Shown one piece after another: positions 1 to 9,621 of a stretch of DNA of 63,133 nucleotides. Positions within the stretch are counted from its first letter, which is position 1, and every line of letters begins with the position of its first letter. Below the pieces are notes generated by a model, which worked only from the letters and a program-made list of their open reading frames with translations, was not told the DNA's origin and did no database searches. This stretch comes from Planctomycetota bacterium (GTDB taxonomy: Bacteria > Planctomycetota > Phycisphaerae > Phycisphaerales > SM1A02): assembly GCA_027622195.1 (NCBI GenBank), contig JAQBZO010000009.1, positions 1-63,133 of the forward strand, read 5' to 3'. The position numbers and the translations under genes were made by a program.

Positions 1-42
1 AAGGGTGTGGATCCCCGGGGTCGTCTTGGTGAAAATAGGCAA

Positions 43-116
43 TGCCGATGGGCGGATTCGAACCGCCGACCTAGGGCTTATGAATCCCTCGCTCTAACCA
101 GCTGAGCTACATCGGC
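43..116 (-). tRNA. tRNA-Met (anticodon CAT)
   Basis: A full cloverleaf reads on the minus strand: a 7-bp acceptor stem (GCCGATG with CATCGGC), T8-A9, a GCTC D-stem, an anticodon loop TTCATAA giving CAT, and a GGTTCGAATCC T-arm. The discriminator base is A and no CCA is encoded. CAT can be elongator Met or the lysidine-modified Ile2 tRNA; the anticodon arm favours elongator Met, but this was not tested against a model. Confidence 0.93.
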
Positions 117-128
117 GTCGGGAGGGGG

Positions 129-157
129 ATGATATCTCGCCGCGCAGCGTGGTGCAA
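129..157 (-). promoter_or_regulatory. sigma-70-like promoter of tRNA-Met
   Basis: On the minus strand TTGCAC (152-157) and TATCAT (129-134) are separated by exactly 17 bases, just upstream of the tRNA and after the pyrG stop. This makes the tRNA independent of pyrG transcription. The call rests on consensus match and position only. Confidence 0.6.
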
Positions 158-167
158 CGGAGTGTTC

Positions 168-2024
168 TCAGAGACCAGATCCCGCGCGCGCGTTGCTCGA
201 AGAGCGAACCCATCGGCGTCCGAGCGCGGTGGATGCGAATTCTGGTTCGTGCACCGAGATGGCTGCCGCGATGAGTCCCATGAAGATGGGTTGTGGATGG
301 ATCGGTCTGCTGGTGAGTTCGGGGTGGAACTGTCCGCCGATGAAGTAGGGGTGCATCGAAACAGGGAGTTCGAGAATCTGCATGATCGGATGTTGTGGGT
401 GATATCCGCTGAAGATCAATCCCGCCTTCGTGAGTTGTTCGATGTAGCGAGGCTCAACTTCAAAGCGGTGTCTGAATCGCTCTCGCACGCTTGTCGCGCC
501 GCGGTAGAGAAAATTGGCGAGGCTGTTCGGGGTGACTTGAATGTCTTGCGCGCCAAGACGCATGGTGCCGCCCATGATGCCTTCAAGCAATTTTTGCTCG
601 GGCAGTTCAGCGATGACGGGGTGTGCTGTCGCTGGTTCAAGTTCAGTGGAATGAGCGCCGGTGAGTCCTGCGACATTGCGGGCGAACTCGATCACGGCCA
701 TTTGGAATCCGAGGCAGATGCCAAGGAATGGAATGCGTTGCTCTCTCGCGTGTTGGATGGCGAGGATCTTGCCTTGAATGCCTCGACTGCCAAATCCACC
801 TGGGACGATGAGCGCATCGATATCGGCGAGTGTCTTGGATGCGCCTGCGCTGGAAGTGATGTCGCTTGTTTCAAGCCAGCGGACATCCACATTGACACCG
901 AGTTCGATGGAGCAATGCTCGATGGCCTTATCAATGCTGGCATACGCATCGCGCAGACTGGTGTACTTGCCTGCAATGCCGAGAGTGATTTCGCGAGACC
1001 TTGGAGCAGCAAGTTTGTCGGTGAATGCGCTCCATTCACGCCGCGCTCGGTCTTCGTGCGCGGCATTGACACGCTCGTGGAGTCCGAGGAAGGAGAGGAT
1101 TTCGCGGTCGAGTCCCCCCTCGCGCATCGCATCTGGAATCACATAGATGCTCTCACGGTCATGCATCGAGAAGACGCGACGCCGAGGAACATTGCTGAAC
1201 ATGGCGATCTTTTCCATCACCTTTTCAGTTGCAGGATTCTTCGCGCGGCACGCGACGATGTGGGGCTGAATGCCAGCTTCCATCAATCGCTTGATGCCGA
1301 GTTGCGCAGCTTTGGACTTTTGTTCTCCAAGGATGCTCGGCTCGATGATGTAGGTCAGCGCCACGAAGCAGGTGGATCCTTCTCCTTCTTCAAAGGCGAG
1401 TTCGCGCAGCGCTTCGATGTAGAAACCGTTTTCATAGTCACCCGCTGTCCCTCCGACTTCGACAAAGATGACATCGATCTGTCCCTTGCCATCGTTCATG
1501 GCGAGTTCCCGCAACTTCATCTTGACTTCGCCCGTCACGTGGGGAATCATTTGCACATCGCGTCCGAGGTACCCGCCACGACGCTCGCGCTCCAAGATGC
1601 GCGTGTAGATTTGTCCTGCCGTAATGAAATTGCGACGAGAGAGATTCTCTTCGAGGATGCGCTCGTAGGTGCCGAGATCCATGTCGGTTTCGAGTCCATC
1701 CTCGAGCACGAAGACTTCGCCGTGCCGATACGGATTGAGCGTTCCTGAATCAATGTTGAGGTATCCCTCCATCTTGATCGGAGCGACGCGCAGTCCCTTA
1801 TCGTGAATGAGCTTCGCAAGGCTTGATGCGAAGATGCCCTTGCCAAGGCCGCTCATCACCGTGCCGATCACCACGACAAACTTCGTGCGACCGCGGACAT
1901 AGCCCGCTGGAATAGGGGAGTACGCTTCGGATCCAGTCTCGCTTTGACCGAACTGAGATAAAAACCCAGCAGCGGTCGAGTTCGACGAGGCGTTTTCTTT
2001 GGAAGATGGCTCCGAGTGGGGCAT
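168..2024 (-). CDS. pyrG: CTP synthase
   Basis: CTP synthase converts UTP, ATP and glutamine to CTP in the cytoplasm. The N-terminal synthetase domain begins near residue 45 with the P-loop motif GTVMSGLGKG and contains HGEVFVLEDG. The C-terminal class I amidotransferase domain has the nucleophile C437 in GICLGFQ and a terminal FHPEL. The ATG at 2024 gives 618 residues, longer than the usual ~540, because of a Ser-rich lead of about 44 residues and a tail of about 40 after the amidotransferase domain. The reading frame stays open upstream, but that part lies over the divergent aminopeptidase gene and is not credible coding. CTP also feeds KdsB, encoded nearby. Identification is secure; the exact start is less so. 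Confidence 0.95.
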   Translation of the reverse strand: MPHSEPSSKENASSNSTAAGFLSQFGQSETGSEAYSPIPAGYVRGRTKFVVVIGTVMSGLGKGIFASSLAKLIHDKGLRVAPIKMEGYLNIDSGTLNPYRHGEVFVLEDGLETDMDLGTYERILEENLSRRNFITAGQIYTRILERERRGGYLGRDVQMIPHVTGEVKMKLRELAMNDGKGQIDVIFVEVGGTAGDYENGFYIEALRELAFEEGEGSTCFVALTYIIEPSILGEQKSKAAQLGIKRLMEAGIQPHIVACRAKNPATEKVMEKIAMFSNVPRRRVFSMHDRESIYVIPDAMREGGLDREILSFLGLHERVNAAHEDRARREWSAFTDKLAAPRSREITLGIAGKYTSLRDAYASIDKAIEHCSIELGVNVDVRWLETSDITSSAGASKTLADIDALIVPGGFGSRGIQGKILAIQHAREQRIPFLGICLGFQMAVIEFARNVAGLTGAHSTELEPATAHPVIAELPEQKLLEGIMGGTMRLGAQDIQVTPNSLANFLYRGATSVRERFRHRFEVEPRYIEQLTKAGLIFSGYHPQHPIMQILELPVSMHPYFIGGQFHPELTSRPIHPQPIFMGLIAAAISVHEPEFASTALGRRWVRSSSNARAGSGL

Positions 2025-2123
2025 AGTTGAGCCTACTCTCTCGCAGGAGCGATTCAAGTGGAATTGTGGACCTTGCACGACCTTTCGATCCGACTTTCCC
2101 CCATTGAGAGAGACACTCGACCA

Positions 2124-4658
2124 ATGAACACCCCATTTCGCACATTCGCCCCGTCGTCGATCGTCGCTGGCCTCCTCGTGACCTCGACTTTTGGTTGGCA
2201 AGACGCTGCCGTGGCTCCTCTTCCGACGGCGGCGGCTGCGCCCGCGATTGCCGACCCATCGTCTGGGTTGGACCTTCGGACCTGGCCTCGCGATCAATTG
2301 GTTGACTGCCGCCACATGAAGTTGGACATCATGATGCCAACGCTCGAAGGAGAGACTTTCGACGTTGTCCAAACGCTGACTGTTCGTGCCATCGGAGTTC
2401 CTGTTCATGAATGGTCGCTCGATGCGGTTGGATTCCAAGTGCACTCGGTCACCACGGCCGAGGGGACGCCGCTCGATTTCTCTCACAGCAATAACAAACT
2501 TGTCGTGCAGTTTCCAGATGGAATGCCAACCGAGTTCGACACCACGGTCGTCACTCGTTACACCGTGGCGCATCCAGAGCAGGGGATGATTTTCGCGCCA
2601 GCTGGACCAGCGAGCCCCGCGCAGTTTCATACACAAGGACAGGCGGAATCGAATCGTTATTGGTTTCCGTGCCATGATGCTCCGAATGAACGAATGTCGA
2701 CCGAACTCGTCGTCGACGTGCCAGATCATGTGCTCGTGAGCGGGAACGGCAAGTTGATTTCGCACACCGAAAACGACGGACGCGCCAAGTGGCATTGGCT
2801 TCAATCGAAGCCTCACGTTGCCTACCTCGTCTCTCTTGTGGGTGGAACGTACGAGCGCACAGAGTTGCCCGCTGGTCCCAATGGACTGCCGATGACGGTG
2901 TGGACGAGAGTCGGAAAATCGGACGATGCGCGAGAAACATTTGCTCGCACGGGCGCGATGGTTGCCTGTTTTGAGCGTGCATTTGGCACGGCGTATCCGT
3001 GGGATCGATACGACCAACTGTGTGCGAGAAGCTTCCAGGCCGGCGGAATGGAAAACACGAGCGCGACGACGCTCTTTGAGGGCGCGCTCCTCGATGTTCG
3101 CTCACGAGCTGAGAGAGACATGGACAGTTTGATCGCGCACGAACTCTGCCATCAATGGACGGGTGACTACATCACCTGCAACAACTGGAATGATCTTTGG
3201 CTCAACGAAGGGTGGGCGACCTATGGACAAGCACTTTGGTTTGAGTGTCGCGACGGACCCAATGGATACTTCGAAGAGGTGTTTCGGGATGCCCAGGTCG
3301 CTCAGCGCGATCGCGTTGAGAGCAACGGCATCGCAATGTGTCTCAACATGCATGGTCCCGGAGCATTCGGTCGAGCGGCGAATCCGTATCCGAAGGGGGC
3401 GTCGATCTTGCACATGATGCGAGAGATGATTGGCGACGAACTGTTCTTTCGTGGAGTGCACCTCTACATGAATCGTCACGGACTCTCCACCGCGGAGACA
3501 AGCGATTTTCGTCATGCGATGGAGGATGTGAGCGGACTCGAACTCGGCTGGTTCTTCGACCAATGGTGCGACCGATCGGGTTGTCCATCGGTTCACTCCA
3601 CATTGATCTGGGATGCGGCCGAGAACGCACTTCACCTCACGATCACACAGACTCAGCCGATCGACGGGATGCATCCCGCCTTTCGAGCCAAATTTCCCGT
3701 TGCCATTTCGATGCAGAATGGATCGACGAAGACTCAGTGGATCGACATGCGAGAACGAACCGTCGAGCGGACGATTCCCCTAGATGCTGCGCCGACGATG
3801 GTCGAAATCGATCCTCGGTATTCGTTCTTGAAGACGATGAAGGTGGACATGCCCATCGAGTGGACGCTCGCGCAGATTCAACATGGGTCCAATGTGGCGA
3901 CTCGAAAGCAGGCGATTGAGTCACTCCCAGCGGACCTCACCGATCAAGCGGTCGAAGTGCTCGTCGCCGTGGCGTTGGATCAATCGGTCTGGCATTCACA
4001 GCGTATTGATGCAGTGGAGAGCCTTGCGCGAGGATCATCCAATGCCGCGAAACACGGCGTTCGAAGGGTGTTTGACGCGCGGGTCGCCGATGGGCGCGTG
4101 CGAGCGAGCGCCGTCAAAGCGTTGTCGGTTTCATTGGGCGTGGAGGCACTTCCCGATCTCGTCACCGTCTTGCAGTCCGATACTGGACTTGGAACTCGCA
4201 CCGCTGCATGCAATGCCATTGCGAGTTGGAATCTTGCACTCGCTGAACATCCAGAACTGAAAGATCCTCTCATGCGGTTGTGCCAGGAACACACGAGTGG
4301 GGGAGGACTAGAGGGTGCTGCGATGCGCGCTTGCGGGAAACTTCGGATTGCTGAAGCGATTCCGCTCGTGGAGTCGAGACTTGTTCTTGGAGCACCTGAT
4401 CGCGAGCGTGCCCAAGCCGTCGAGGTGCTCGCACAGCTCTGTCCCGCCGAGGGGGAGTCCCGCGCCGCTGTCATTGACTTGTTGATTGACCTCCTGGAGG
4501 ATCAAGAGCAGGATGTCTTTGATGCGAGTGGAGCCGCGCTCGTCCACTTGAAGGCTGAGGAATCTCGAATCGCGCTGACTCGCGTTGCAGAGGAGGATGA
4601 ATCAACTCGTCGCCGTGGGCGGGCAACGCACTGGTTGAAGGAATTGAATCCGCAATAA
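2124..4658 (+). CDS. secreted M1-family zinc aminopeptidase with C-terminal HEAT-like region
   Basis: The protein has 844 residues from the ATG at 2124. An N-terminal hydrophobic segment followed by an Ala/Pro-rich stretch looks like a signal peptide. M1 hallmarks are the exopeptidase motif GGMEN, the zinc site HELCH at 339-343 and the third ligand E362 in NEGWATY, exactly 19 residues after H343. The last ~250 residues are helical, Ala-rich repeats resembling HEAT repeats rather than the ERAP-type C-terminus. It probably trims peptides outside the cytoplasmic membrane. It is divergent from pyrG with 99 bp between starts, and its stop abuts the convergent kdsB stop. The specific substrate is unknown. 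Confidence 0.9.
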   Translation: MNTPFRTFAPSSIVAGLLVTSTFGWQDAAVAPLPTAAAAPAIADPSSGLDLRTWPRDQLVDCRHMKLDIMMPTLEGETFDVVQTLTVRAIGVPVHEWSLDAVGFQVHSVTTAEGTPLDFSHSNNKLVVQFPDGMPTEFDTTVVTRYTVAHPEQGMIFAPAGPASPAQFHTQGQAESNRYWFPCHDAPNERMSTELVVDVPDHVLVSGNGKLISHTENDGRAKWHWLQSKPHVAYLVSLVGGTYERTELPAGPNGLPMTVWTRVGKSDDARETFARTGAMVACFERAFGTAYPWDRYDQLCARSFQAGGMENTSATTLFEGALLDVRSRAERDMDSLIAHELCHQWTGDYITCNNWNDLWLNEGWATYGQALWFECRDGPNGYFEEVFRDAQVAQRDRVESNGIAMCLNMHGPGAFGRAANPYPKGASILHMMREMIGDELFFRGVHLYMNRHGLSTAETSDFRHAMEDVSGLELGWFFDQWCDRSGCPSVHSTLIWDAAENALHLTITQTQPIDGMHPAFRAKFPVAISMQNGSTKTQWIDMRERTVERTIPLDAAPTMVEIDPRYSFLKTMKVDMPIEWTLAQIQHGSNVATRKQAIESLPADLTDQAVEVLVAVALDQSVWHSQRIDAVESLARGSSNAAKHGVRRVFDARVADGRVRASAVKALSVSLGVEALPDLVTVLQSDTGLGTRTAACNAIASWNLALAEHPELKDPLMRLCQEHTSGGGLEGAAMRACGKLRIAEAIPLVESRLVLGAPDRERAQAVEVLAQLCPAEGESRAAVIDLLIDLLEDQEQDVFDASGAALVHLKAEESRIALTRVAEEDESTRRRGRATHWLKELNPQ

Positions 4659-4659
4659 G

Positions 4660-5415
4660 TCAGTCGTCGGTCGATGTTGGTCCGCGCGCGCGAAGCCATC
4701 CATCTGCCCACGCTTCATACTGCTCTGGGGTATCGATGCCCTGCGTCGCGCTTTCTCCGATGACGACCGCGATCGCATACCCATGCTCAAGAATGCGAAG
4801 TTGCTCGAGCATTTCAGTGCGTTCGAGCGCCCCCTCGGGGAGTCGAACATATTCAGCGAGGAATGTGCGGCGATACGCATAGATGCCCACATGTCGCAGC
4901 GGACGCACACTGTCGGATCGCCCATCCCGATCAAACGGAACGGCGGCGCGTGAAAAATAAAGTGCTCTCGAACGAGCATCGAGCACCACCTTCACGAGTC
5001 GTGGATCGTTTGGATCTTCGTCGTCTCGGAATCGAGTCGCCGCGGTGGACACCACGGCACCAGGATCGGCAAGCAGCGCCGCCACAGTTGCGTCGATGAG
5101 AGATGGCTCAATGCTCGGCTCATCCCCCTGAATGTTGAGGATGATGTCGCAGTCGAGTCCCTCGGCGACCTCGGCGATTCGACTCGTCCCGTTGGGATGC
5201 ATTGGATTGGTCATCACAACCTCGCCGCCGAAGGCACAAACCGCCTCGGCGATGCGAAGATCATCCGTTGCGACGATGATTCGATCGAGTGATGTGCATC
5301 GAGCGGCTTGCTCGACCACATGCTGAATCATGGGGCGACCAGTTCGATTGGCGAGGGGTTTTCCAGGAAAGCGAGTACTTCCCATTCGAGCGGGAATAAT
5401 CGCCACGGTACTCAT
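4660..5415 (-). CDS. kdsB: 3-deoxy-manno-octulosonate cytidylyltransferase (CMP-Kdo synthetase)
   Basis: KdsB activates Kdo with CTP for lipid A-core assembly in the cytoplasm. The 251-residue protein starts with the nucleotide-binding signature IIPARMGSTRFPGKPL and contains NIQGDEP and a C-terminal IDTPEQYEAW region typical of KdsB. Its ATG overlaps the upstream TPR gene stop as ATGA, so the two are probably translationally coupled. Together with lpxA at 26-27 kb it supports an outer membrane with LPS. Length and motifs fit the family. Confidence 0.95.
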   Translation of the reverse strand: MSTVAIIPARMGSTRFPGKPLANRTGRPMIQHVVEQAARCTSLDRIIVATDDLRIAEAVCAFGGEVVMTNPMHPNGTSRIAEVAEGLDCDIILNIQGDEPSIEPSLIDATVAALLADPGAVVSTAATRFRDDEDPNDPRLVKVVLDARSRALYFSRAAVPFDRDGRSDSVRPLRHVGIYAYRRTFLAEYVRLPEGALERTEMLEQLRILEHGYAIAVVIGESATQGIDTPEQYEAWADGWLRARGPTSTDD

Positions 5416-6884
5416 CGCACCGAGAGTTCCTTGATCAACTCGGCGATTTCTTTGCGACGAACTCGAATATCGCGGTAAGAAATGTCTTTGCGCAAAATGG
5501 TCGAGGCAATTTCCTGAGCATCCTTCGCATGGCTCTCATTTCGCTCGCTGCGGGCGAGTTGCATCAAAGAGAGCATCATGTCGTAGCGAATATCCAGTTC
5601 TCGGTCCGCCTGAGTGGGATCGATCGCGAGAATCGCTTCCTTGAACTCTCCGATGGCATCATTGTGCCACCCTTCCACGGCGAAGCATTTTCCAAGCATG
5701 TGCGCCGAACGCAATCGAAGCCGAACATCGTCCTTGCACTGTTGAAACGCTTGCATCGCACTGTCGATGTTGGATCCTTCATACTCGAGTCGGCCCAACT
5801 CAAAGCGGATGTTGCGATCGGTCGGATACTGCTCAGCGCGTTCGCGGAACTCTTTCACTTCCATGGTGCGCAGTTGAGCGCGGCGCGCTTCGAGTTCTTC
5901 CACCGCTTGGGCGTTGCCCTTCTCGGCATGAGGCTCAAGTTGGGTGATGCGCCGGCGAAACTGCCCCATTCGGATATCGCCAGCGATCATTCGGAATCGG
6001 TATTCATTGAGCGCTTTGAATCCCGCAAGCAACACTTCAATGGCTCGCGCCTCAGCTTCTGGAGTCCCTCGGCGACGAAGGAGTTGAGTCAACCGTTGGA
6101 TCACCTCGGCGCTCATCGGATCCGCTTTGTAGTTCTCTTCGGCATTCTGAAGATTGAATTCGTCGCTTCCTCCCGCGCCTGAGATCGAGTCGCGCATCTC
6201 GATCTCGCGCTGTTTGTCGGCGTCTTTGAGCACACTCTTGAATGCACCGCCGCCCTTGGCCGCTTCGCTGAATCCTCCCGCCTCGATGGTGTGTCCTGCG
6301 AGAAGTTCCTTGAACTGAGCGGCGAGTGCTCCATCGGACGGATCGACCTCTTGAGCGCGCTTCAGCAAACGGAGCGCGTCGGTAAATGCGCCCGCTGTTC
6401 GCAAAGTCTCCATCGCCTTGAGAATGACTTTCTTGTTTGGTTTTTTGTCATTCGCGAATAGGACAATATTGGTCGCCTTGGGAGCGACCCACTGCACAAT
6501 TTCGGCGAGATCTGCCGCTAGGAGTGCGTCCGTCAGCGCCAGAACACGATCTTGTGAATTGAGGTCACGCATCCAAGCCAATGTGGCCACGGCGACCCTG
6601 TCGGCAGGGGTGGGTCCCTCGATGAGTTTGAGCTCATCTCTTGAAGCGGGCTTCGGATTCTCGCCAGCGTAACTCTTCGCGCATTCGTACATCCCGTCGA
6701 AAAACATCATGTTCGATGGGTCTGCCTTGAGTGCATTCGCGTACATCGAAAGTGCGTACTCGTATTGAAAGCGACCTGCGAGTTCCTGCGCGCGGGCAAG
6801 GAACGAGGCAGCCTTGTCGGTGTCGGCAGTGAAGCCTGACTTCGTGTCCTGATCGCTCTTCTTTCCGAATCCGAATATCGCCAC
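5412..6884 (-). CDS. tetratricopeptide-repeat protein
   Basis: The protein has 490 residues with no signal peptide. Helical TPR-like repeats include the stretch near residues 30-60 (FQYEYALSMYANALKADP) and several in the C-terminal half (YPTDRNIRFELGRLEYE and GEFKEAILAIDP). The central part is charged and may form a coiled coil. The start is GTG at 6884, supported by GAGGAG about six bases upstream. It overlaps kdsB by four bases. TPR proteins act as scaffolds; a partner or LPS-related role cannot be deduced from sequence beyond the coupling to kdsB. Confidence 0.85.
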   Translation of the reverse strand: MAIFGFGKKSDQDTKSGFTADTDKAASFLARAQELAGRFQYEYALSMYANALKADPSNMMFFDGMYECAKSYAGENPKPASRDELKLIEGPTPADRVAVATLAWMRDLNSQDRVLALTDALLAADLAEIVQWVAPKATNIVLFANDKKPNKKVILKAMETLRTAGAFTDALRLLKRAQEVDPSDGALAAQFKELLAGHTIEAGGFSEAAKGGGAFKSVLKDADKQREIEMRDSISGAGGSDEFNLQNAEENYKADPMSAEVIQRLTQLLRRRGTPEAEARAIEVLLAGFKALNEYRFRMIAGDIRMGQFRRRITQLEPHAEKGNAQAVEELEARRAQLRTMEVKEFRERAEQYPTDRNIRFELGRLEYEGSNIDSAMQAFQQCKDDVRLRLRSAHMLGKCFAVEGWHNDAIGEFKEAILAIDPTQADRELDIRYDMMLSLMQLARSERNESHAKDAQEIASTILRKDISYRDIRVRRKEIAELIKELSVR

Positions 6885-6966
6885 GGTGCACTCCTCAAAA
6901 GACGGGCAACGCGTGATCGTACGCGCATGGCTTCAGAGGGTCAACGCGGGAGCGTACGATCTCGTC

Positions 6967-7485
6967 GTGCATCTCGACCGCGCTCACCGCCTGCATCTTT
7001 ATCCCGACCCCGTCCTTCGTCGTCCTTCGGCGCCCGTGGCTGAAATCACCGATGAAACGAGGGCTTTTGTGCAGGAGATGTTTCGGATCATGCGCGAGAA
7101 AAAGGGATTTGGACTCGCCGCTCCTCAAGCAGGTCGCAACCTGCGAATCTTTGTGACTGAAGAGCATGAAGACTTCCCAGCGCGTGCGTACATCAACCCG
7201 TCATTCATCGCTCTCGATGGACCTGTCGAAGTGGGTGAGGAGGGATGTTTGAGCTTGCCCGATATTCGCGTGCATATTCGTCGTCCACCTCGAGCTGCGA
7301 TTCGCGCTCTGGACGAAACTGGAAATCTCTTCGAGTTGTGGAATGACGAGATGATGGCTCGTTGTTGGCAACACGAGACGGATCATCTGGATGGCATTCT
7401 CATTCTCGATCGGATGTCGCCGATGGACAAACTCGTCACGCGACGCGCCGTTCGTGCGCTCGAGCGCGGTGAAGGTCACGCGTGA
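6967..7485 (+). CDS. def: peptide deformylase
   Basis: Peptide deformylase removes the N-formyl group from nascent proteins. All three metal-site motifs are present: GFGLAAPQAG, EEGCLSLPD and QHETDHLDG. The GTG at 6967 puts the conserved YPDPVLRR about 12 residues from the N-terminus, as in the family (172 residues in all). In-frame GTGs at 6886 and 6913 would add up to 27 residues without family counterpart. The stop overlaps the fmt start as GTGA, so formylation and deformylation enzymes are coupled. It is divergent from the TPR gene. Confidence 0.93.
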   Translation: MHLDRAHRLHLYPDPVLRRPSAPVAEITDETRAFVQEMFRIMREKKGFGLAAPQAGRNLRIFVTEEHEDFPARAYINPSFIALDGPVEVGEEGCLSLPDIRVHIRRPPRAAIRALDETGNLFELWNDEMMARCWQHETDHLDGILILDRMSPMDKLVTRRAVRALERGEGHA

Positions 7486-8444
7486 ATCGTGCTCGCATCG
7501 CCTTTCTCGGATCTGGGTCGTTCGGCATTCCAACGTTGAATCGGTTGGCTGAAGAACACGATCTTGTGGCAATCGTGTCACAACCTGATCGTCCCGCAGG
7601 TCGCGGGCGCGAGTCCACTGCAACGCTCGTTTCCGAGTGGGCGCTTGAAAGGGGATACCCACTTCACCGAGTTGAAGATCTGAACGCTGAGCCCGCGCGC
7701 GCGGCACTCGATGCGACGCAACCAGACGCGCTCGTTATCATCGCATTTGGTCAGCGCATCGGACCAGAGGTCCTCGCGAATCAATTCGCTCTCAACTTGC
7801 ACGGATCACTCCTTCCGCGGTGGCGCGGTGCTGCACCGATTCAGCGCTCGGTGATGGAGAATGATGCCCAGGTGGGTGTTTCGGTGATCTCCATTGCGCC
7901 GCGGATGGACGCGGGTGTTGTGTATGCGCGAGCATCCACCGTCCTTGAACCCACTGAGACTGCTGGCGAATTGCACGATCGACTCGCCCTGCTGGGAGTG
8001 AATCTTGTTGCCGAGACAATCGCTGCTTGGCAGAGTTCCACGCTCAATCCCCAGCCGCAAGATGAGTCGCTTGTCTGCAGGGCACGGAAGTTGTCTCGAG
8101 CCGACGCGTGGGTCGATTGGACGGCGCACTCGAACGGCGTTGCTGCGCGCATTAACGGATTGAGTCCGTGGCCTGGTGCTGACCTCGAGCTTGCGGGTCG
8201 CCCACTCAAAGTGCTTCGAGCTCGGTCCCGAGCGGACGTTGCGCATCCAGTAGGAGTGTGCGATGCGTCAGGCATGGTGGGATGCGGAACGGGCTCCATT
8301 GAACTCCTTGATGTACAGCCACCGGGAAGTCGTTCTATGTCATGGAATGATTTCGCACGCGGGTTTCCTGGTGGAGCCCAATGTGCCGCTGGGGCCATTC
8401 GATCCGTTCATCCTGTGGTGGGTTCGCAGGGAGTCTCAACTTGA
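7482..8444 (+). CDS. fmt: methionyl-tRNA formyltransferase
   Basis: Fmt formylates initiator Met-tRNA using 10-formyl-tetrahydrofolate. The 320-residue protein has the N-terminal Rossmann-like start RIAFLGSGSFGIPTL and the catalytic-domain motif NLHGSLLPRWRGAAPIQ. A C-terminal OB-like tRNA-binding domain follows (DAWVDWTAHSNGVAARI and onward). The GTG start overlaps the def stop by four bases, and the stop overlaps the queA TTG start. FolD, at the far end of the window, belongs to the folate pathway that supplies its cofactor. Confidence 0.95.
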   Translation: MNRARIAFLGSGSFGIPTLNRLAEEHDLVAIVSQPDRPAGRGRESTATLVSEWALERGYPLHRVEDLNAEPARAALDATQPDALVIIAFGQRIGPEVLANQFALNLHGSLLPRWRGAAPIQRSVMENDAQVGVSVISIAPRMDAGVVYARASTVLEPTETAGELHDRLALLGVNLVAETIAAWQSSTLNPQPQDESLVCRARKLSRADAWVDWTAHSNGVAARINGLSPWPGADLELAGRPLKVLRARSRADVAHPVGVCDASGMVGCGTGSIELLDVQPPGSRSMSWNDFARGFPGGAQCAAGAIRSVHPVVGSQGVST

Positions 8445-9562
8445 ACTTGGTCGTGATTGATCCGCATCAAGAATCGGTTGCTGATCTCTCCACTTCGATC
8501 CTCAACTACACGCTCGACGAGAAGTTGATTGCGACACAGCCTGTGTGTCCACGCGACTCGGCGCGCATGATGGTGGTGTTTCTCGATTCGGGTCGAATCG
8601 AACATCGCCAAGTTCGCGATCTTCCTGAGTACCTTCGCGCTGGGGACCGACTCGTCTTCAATTCGACGCGCGTTGCGCCCGTTCGATTTCTCGCTCGGCG
8701 CACCTCGGATGGGCGAGAAACGGAAGGACTCTTCATGCACCCGGCAGGTGCATCGGGTTGGTCCGCACTCGTCAAGAAGGCGAAGCGTTTTCTGGAAGGT
8801 GATCGCCTCGAACTCATCCGACCCGATGGAGTTTCCACCAATCAAGTGCTCCTTGGACCTCGAACGCCGGACGGATTTTCGATCGACTTCCAAGGCGTTG
8901 AGCCACTGCTTGTTCTGGAGCGCAGCGGTTGGACTCCGCTGCCTCCGTACATCCTCTCGCACCGAATCGACGGAGAGGGAATCGACGCCACCGATCGGTT
9001 GAACTATCAAACGTGCTTTGCTGACTCAGCGAGTGCGCCGAGCGTGGCGGCTCCGACGGCGGGACTTCATTTCACGCGCGAACTGCTCGACCAAATCGAA
9101 CAGATTCCGACTCAGTCGCTCTCGGTCGAACTCCAAGTTGGACTGGGGACCTTCAAACCGATCACCGCCCAGCGGCTCCAAGACCACGCGATGCACACCG
9201 AGTGGTGCAAAGTTCCAGCGAAGACCATTGAGTCGCTCTCTCGACCGGGTGGCCGCATCATCGCCGTCGGGACGACCTCGGTTCGCGTCCTCGAGTCGTT
9301 GCCTCGACCCATCACCGTGCCAAGCGGATGTGACGCGTGCTTCGAGACCTCACTTCTTCTCTCTCCCGGATGTTCCTTTCGGTGGGTGGATGGATTGTTG
9401 ACGAATTTCCATCTGCCGCAGTCGACACTTCTCGCTCTCGTCGGAGCATTCGCTGGGATGGATCGTGTTCACGACCTGTACGCCCTTGCCCAGCGCGAGG
9501 GGTATCGGTTTTACTCGTTCGGTGATGCGATGCTCCTCCTTGGACGGGCGCCTCGAGAGTGA
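8441..9562 (+). CDS. queA: S-adenosylmethionine:tRNA ribosyltransferase-isomerase
   Basis: QueA transfers and isomerises the ribosyl part of SAM onto 7-aminomethyl-deazaguanine in tRNA during queuosine synthesis. Family motifs include FNSTRVAPVRF, SVAAPTAGLHFT, VGLGTFKPI and the C-terminal HLPQSTLLALVGAFAG. A TTG start at 8441 is chosen because GGGAG lies seven bases upstream and the TTGA overlap with the fmt stop matches the style of this operon. A GTG at 8453 is the alternative. The result is 373 residues, slightly long because of about 20 extra N-terminal residues. Confidence 0.93.
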   Translation: MNLVVIDPHQESVADLSTSILNYTLDEKLIATQPVCPRDSARMMVVFLDSGRIEHRQVRDLPEYLRAGDRLVFNSTRVAPVRFLARRTSDGRETEGLFMHPAGASGWSALVKKAKRFLEGDRLELIRPDGVSTNQVLLGPRTPDGFSIDFQGVEPLLVLERSGWTPLPPYILSHRIDGEGIDATDRLNYQTCFADSASAPSVAAPTAGLHFTRELLDQIEQIPTQSLSVELQVGLGTFKPITAQRLQDHAMHTEWCKVPAKTIESLSRPGGRIIAVGTTSVRVLESLPRPITVPSGCDACFETSLLLSPGCSFRWVDGLLTNFHLPQSTLLALVGAFAGMDRVHDLYALAQREGYRFYSFGDAMLLLGRAPRE

Positions 9563-9621
9563 CCGCGATTTCGCAGGGACTTTTCCTCTTCGCACCCGCC
9601 GATATCCGATAGAAATGAGCG

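Noticed and set aside
43-116. tRNA-Ile2 (CAT with lysidine) instead of tRNA-Met
   Set aside because: The anticodon arm and loop context fit elongator Met better, but identity elements were only inspected by eye, so some doubt remains.
129-1748. Long plus-strand frame of about 540 codons across the pyrG region
   Set aside because: It is an antisense shadow of pyrG, whose family motifs are unambiguous, and its translation shows no protein family pattern.
2025-3017. N-terminal extension of pyrG by about 330 codons
   Set aside because: It lies fully antisense to the M1 aminopeptidase, whose catalytic motifs are intact; the extension is basic low-information sequence.
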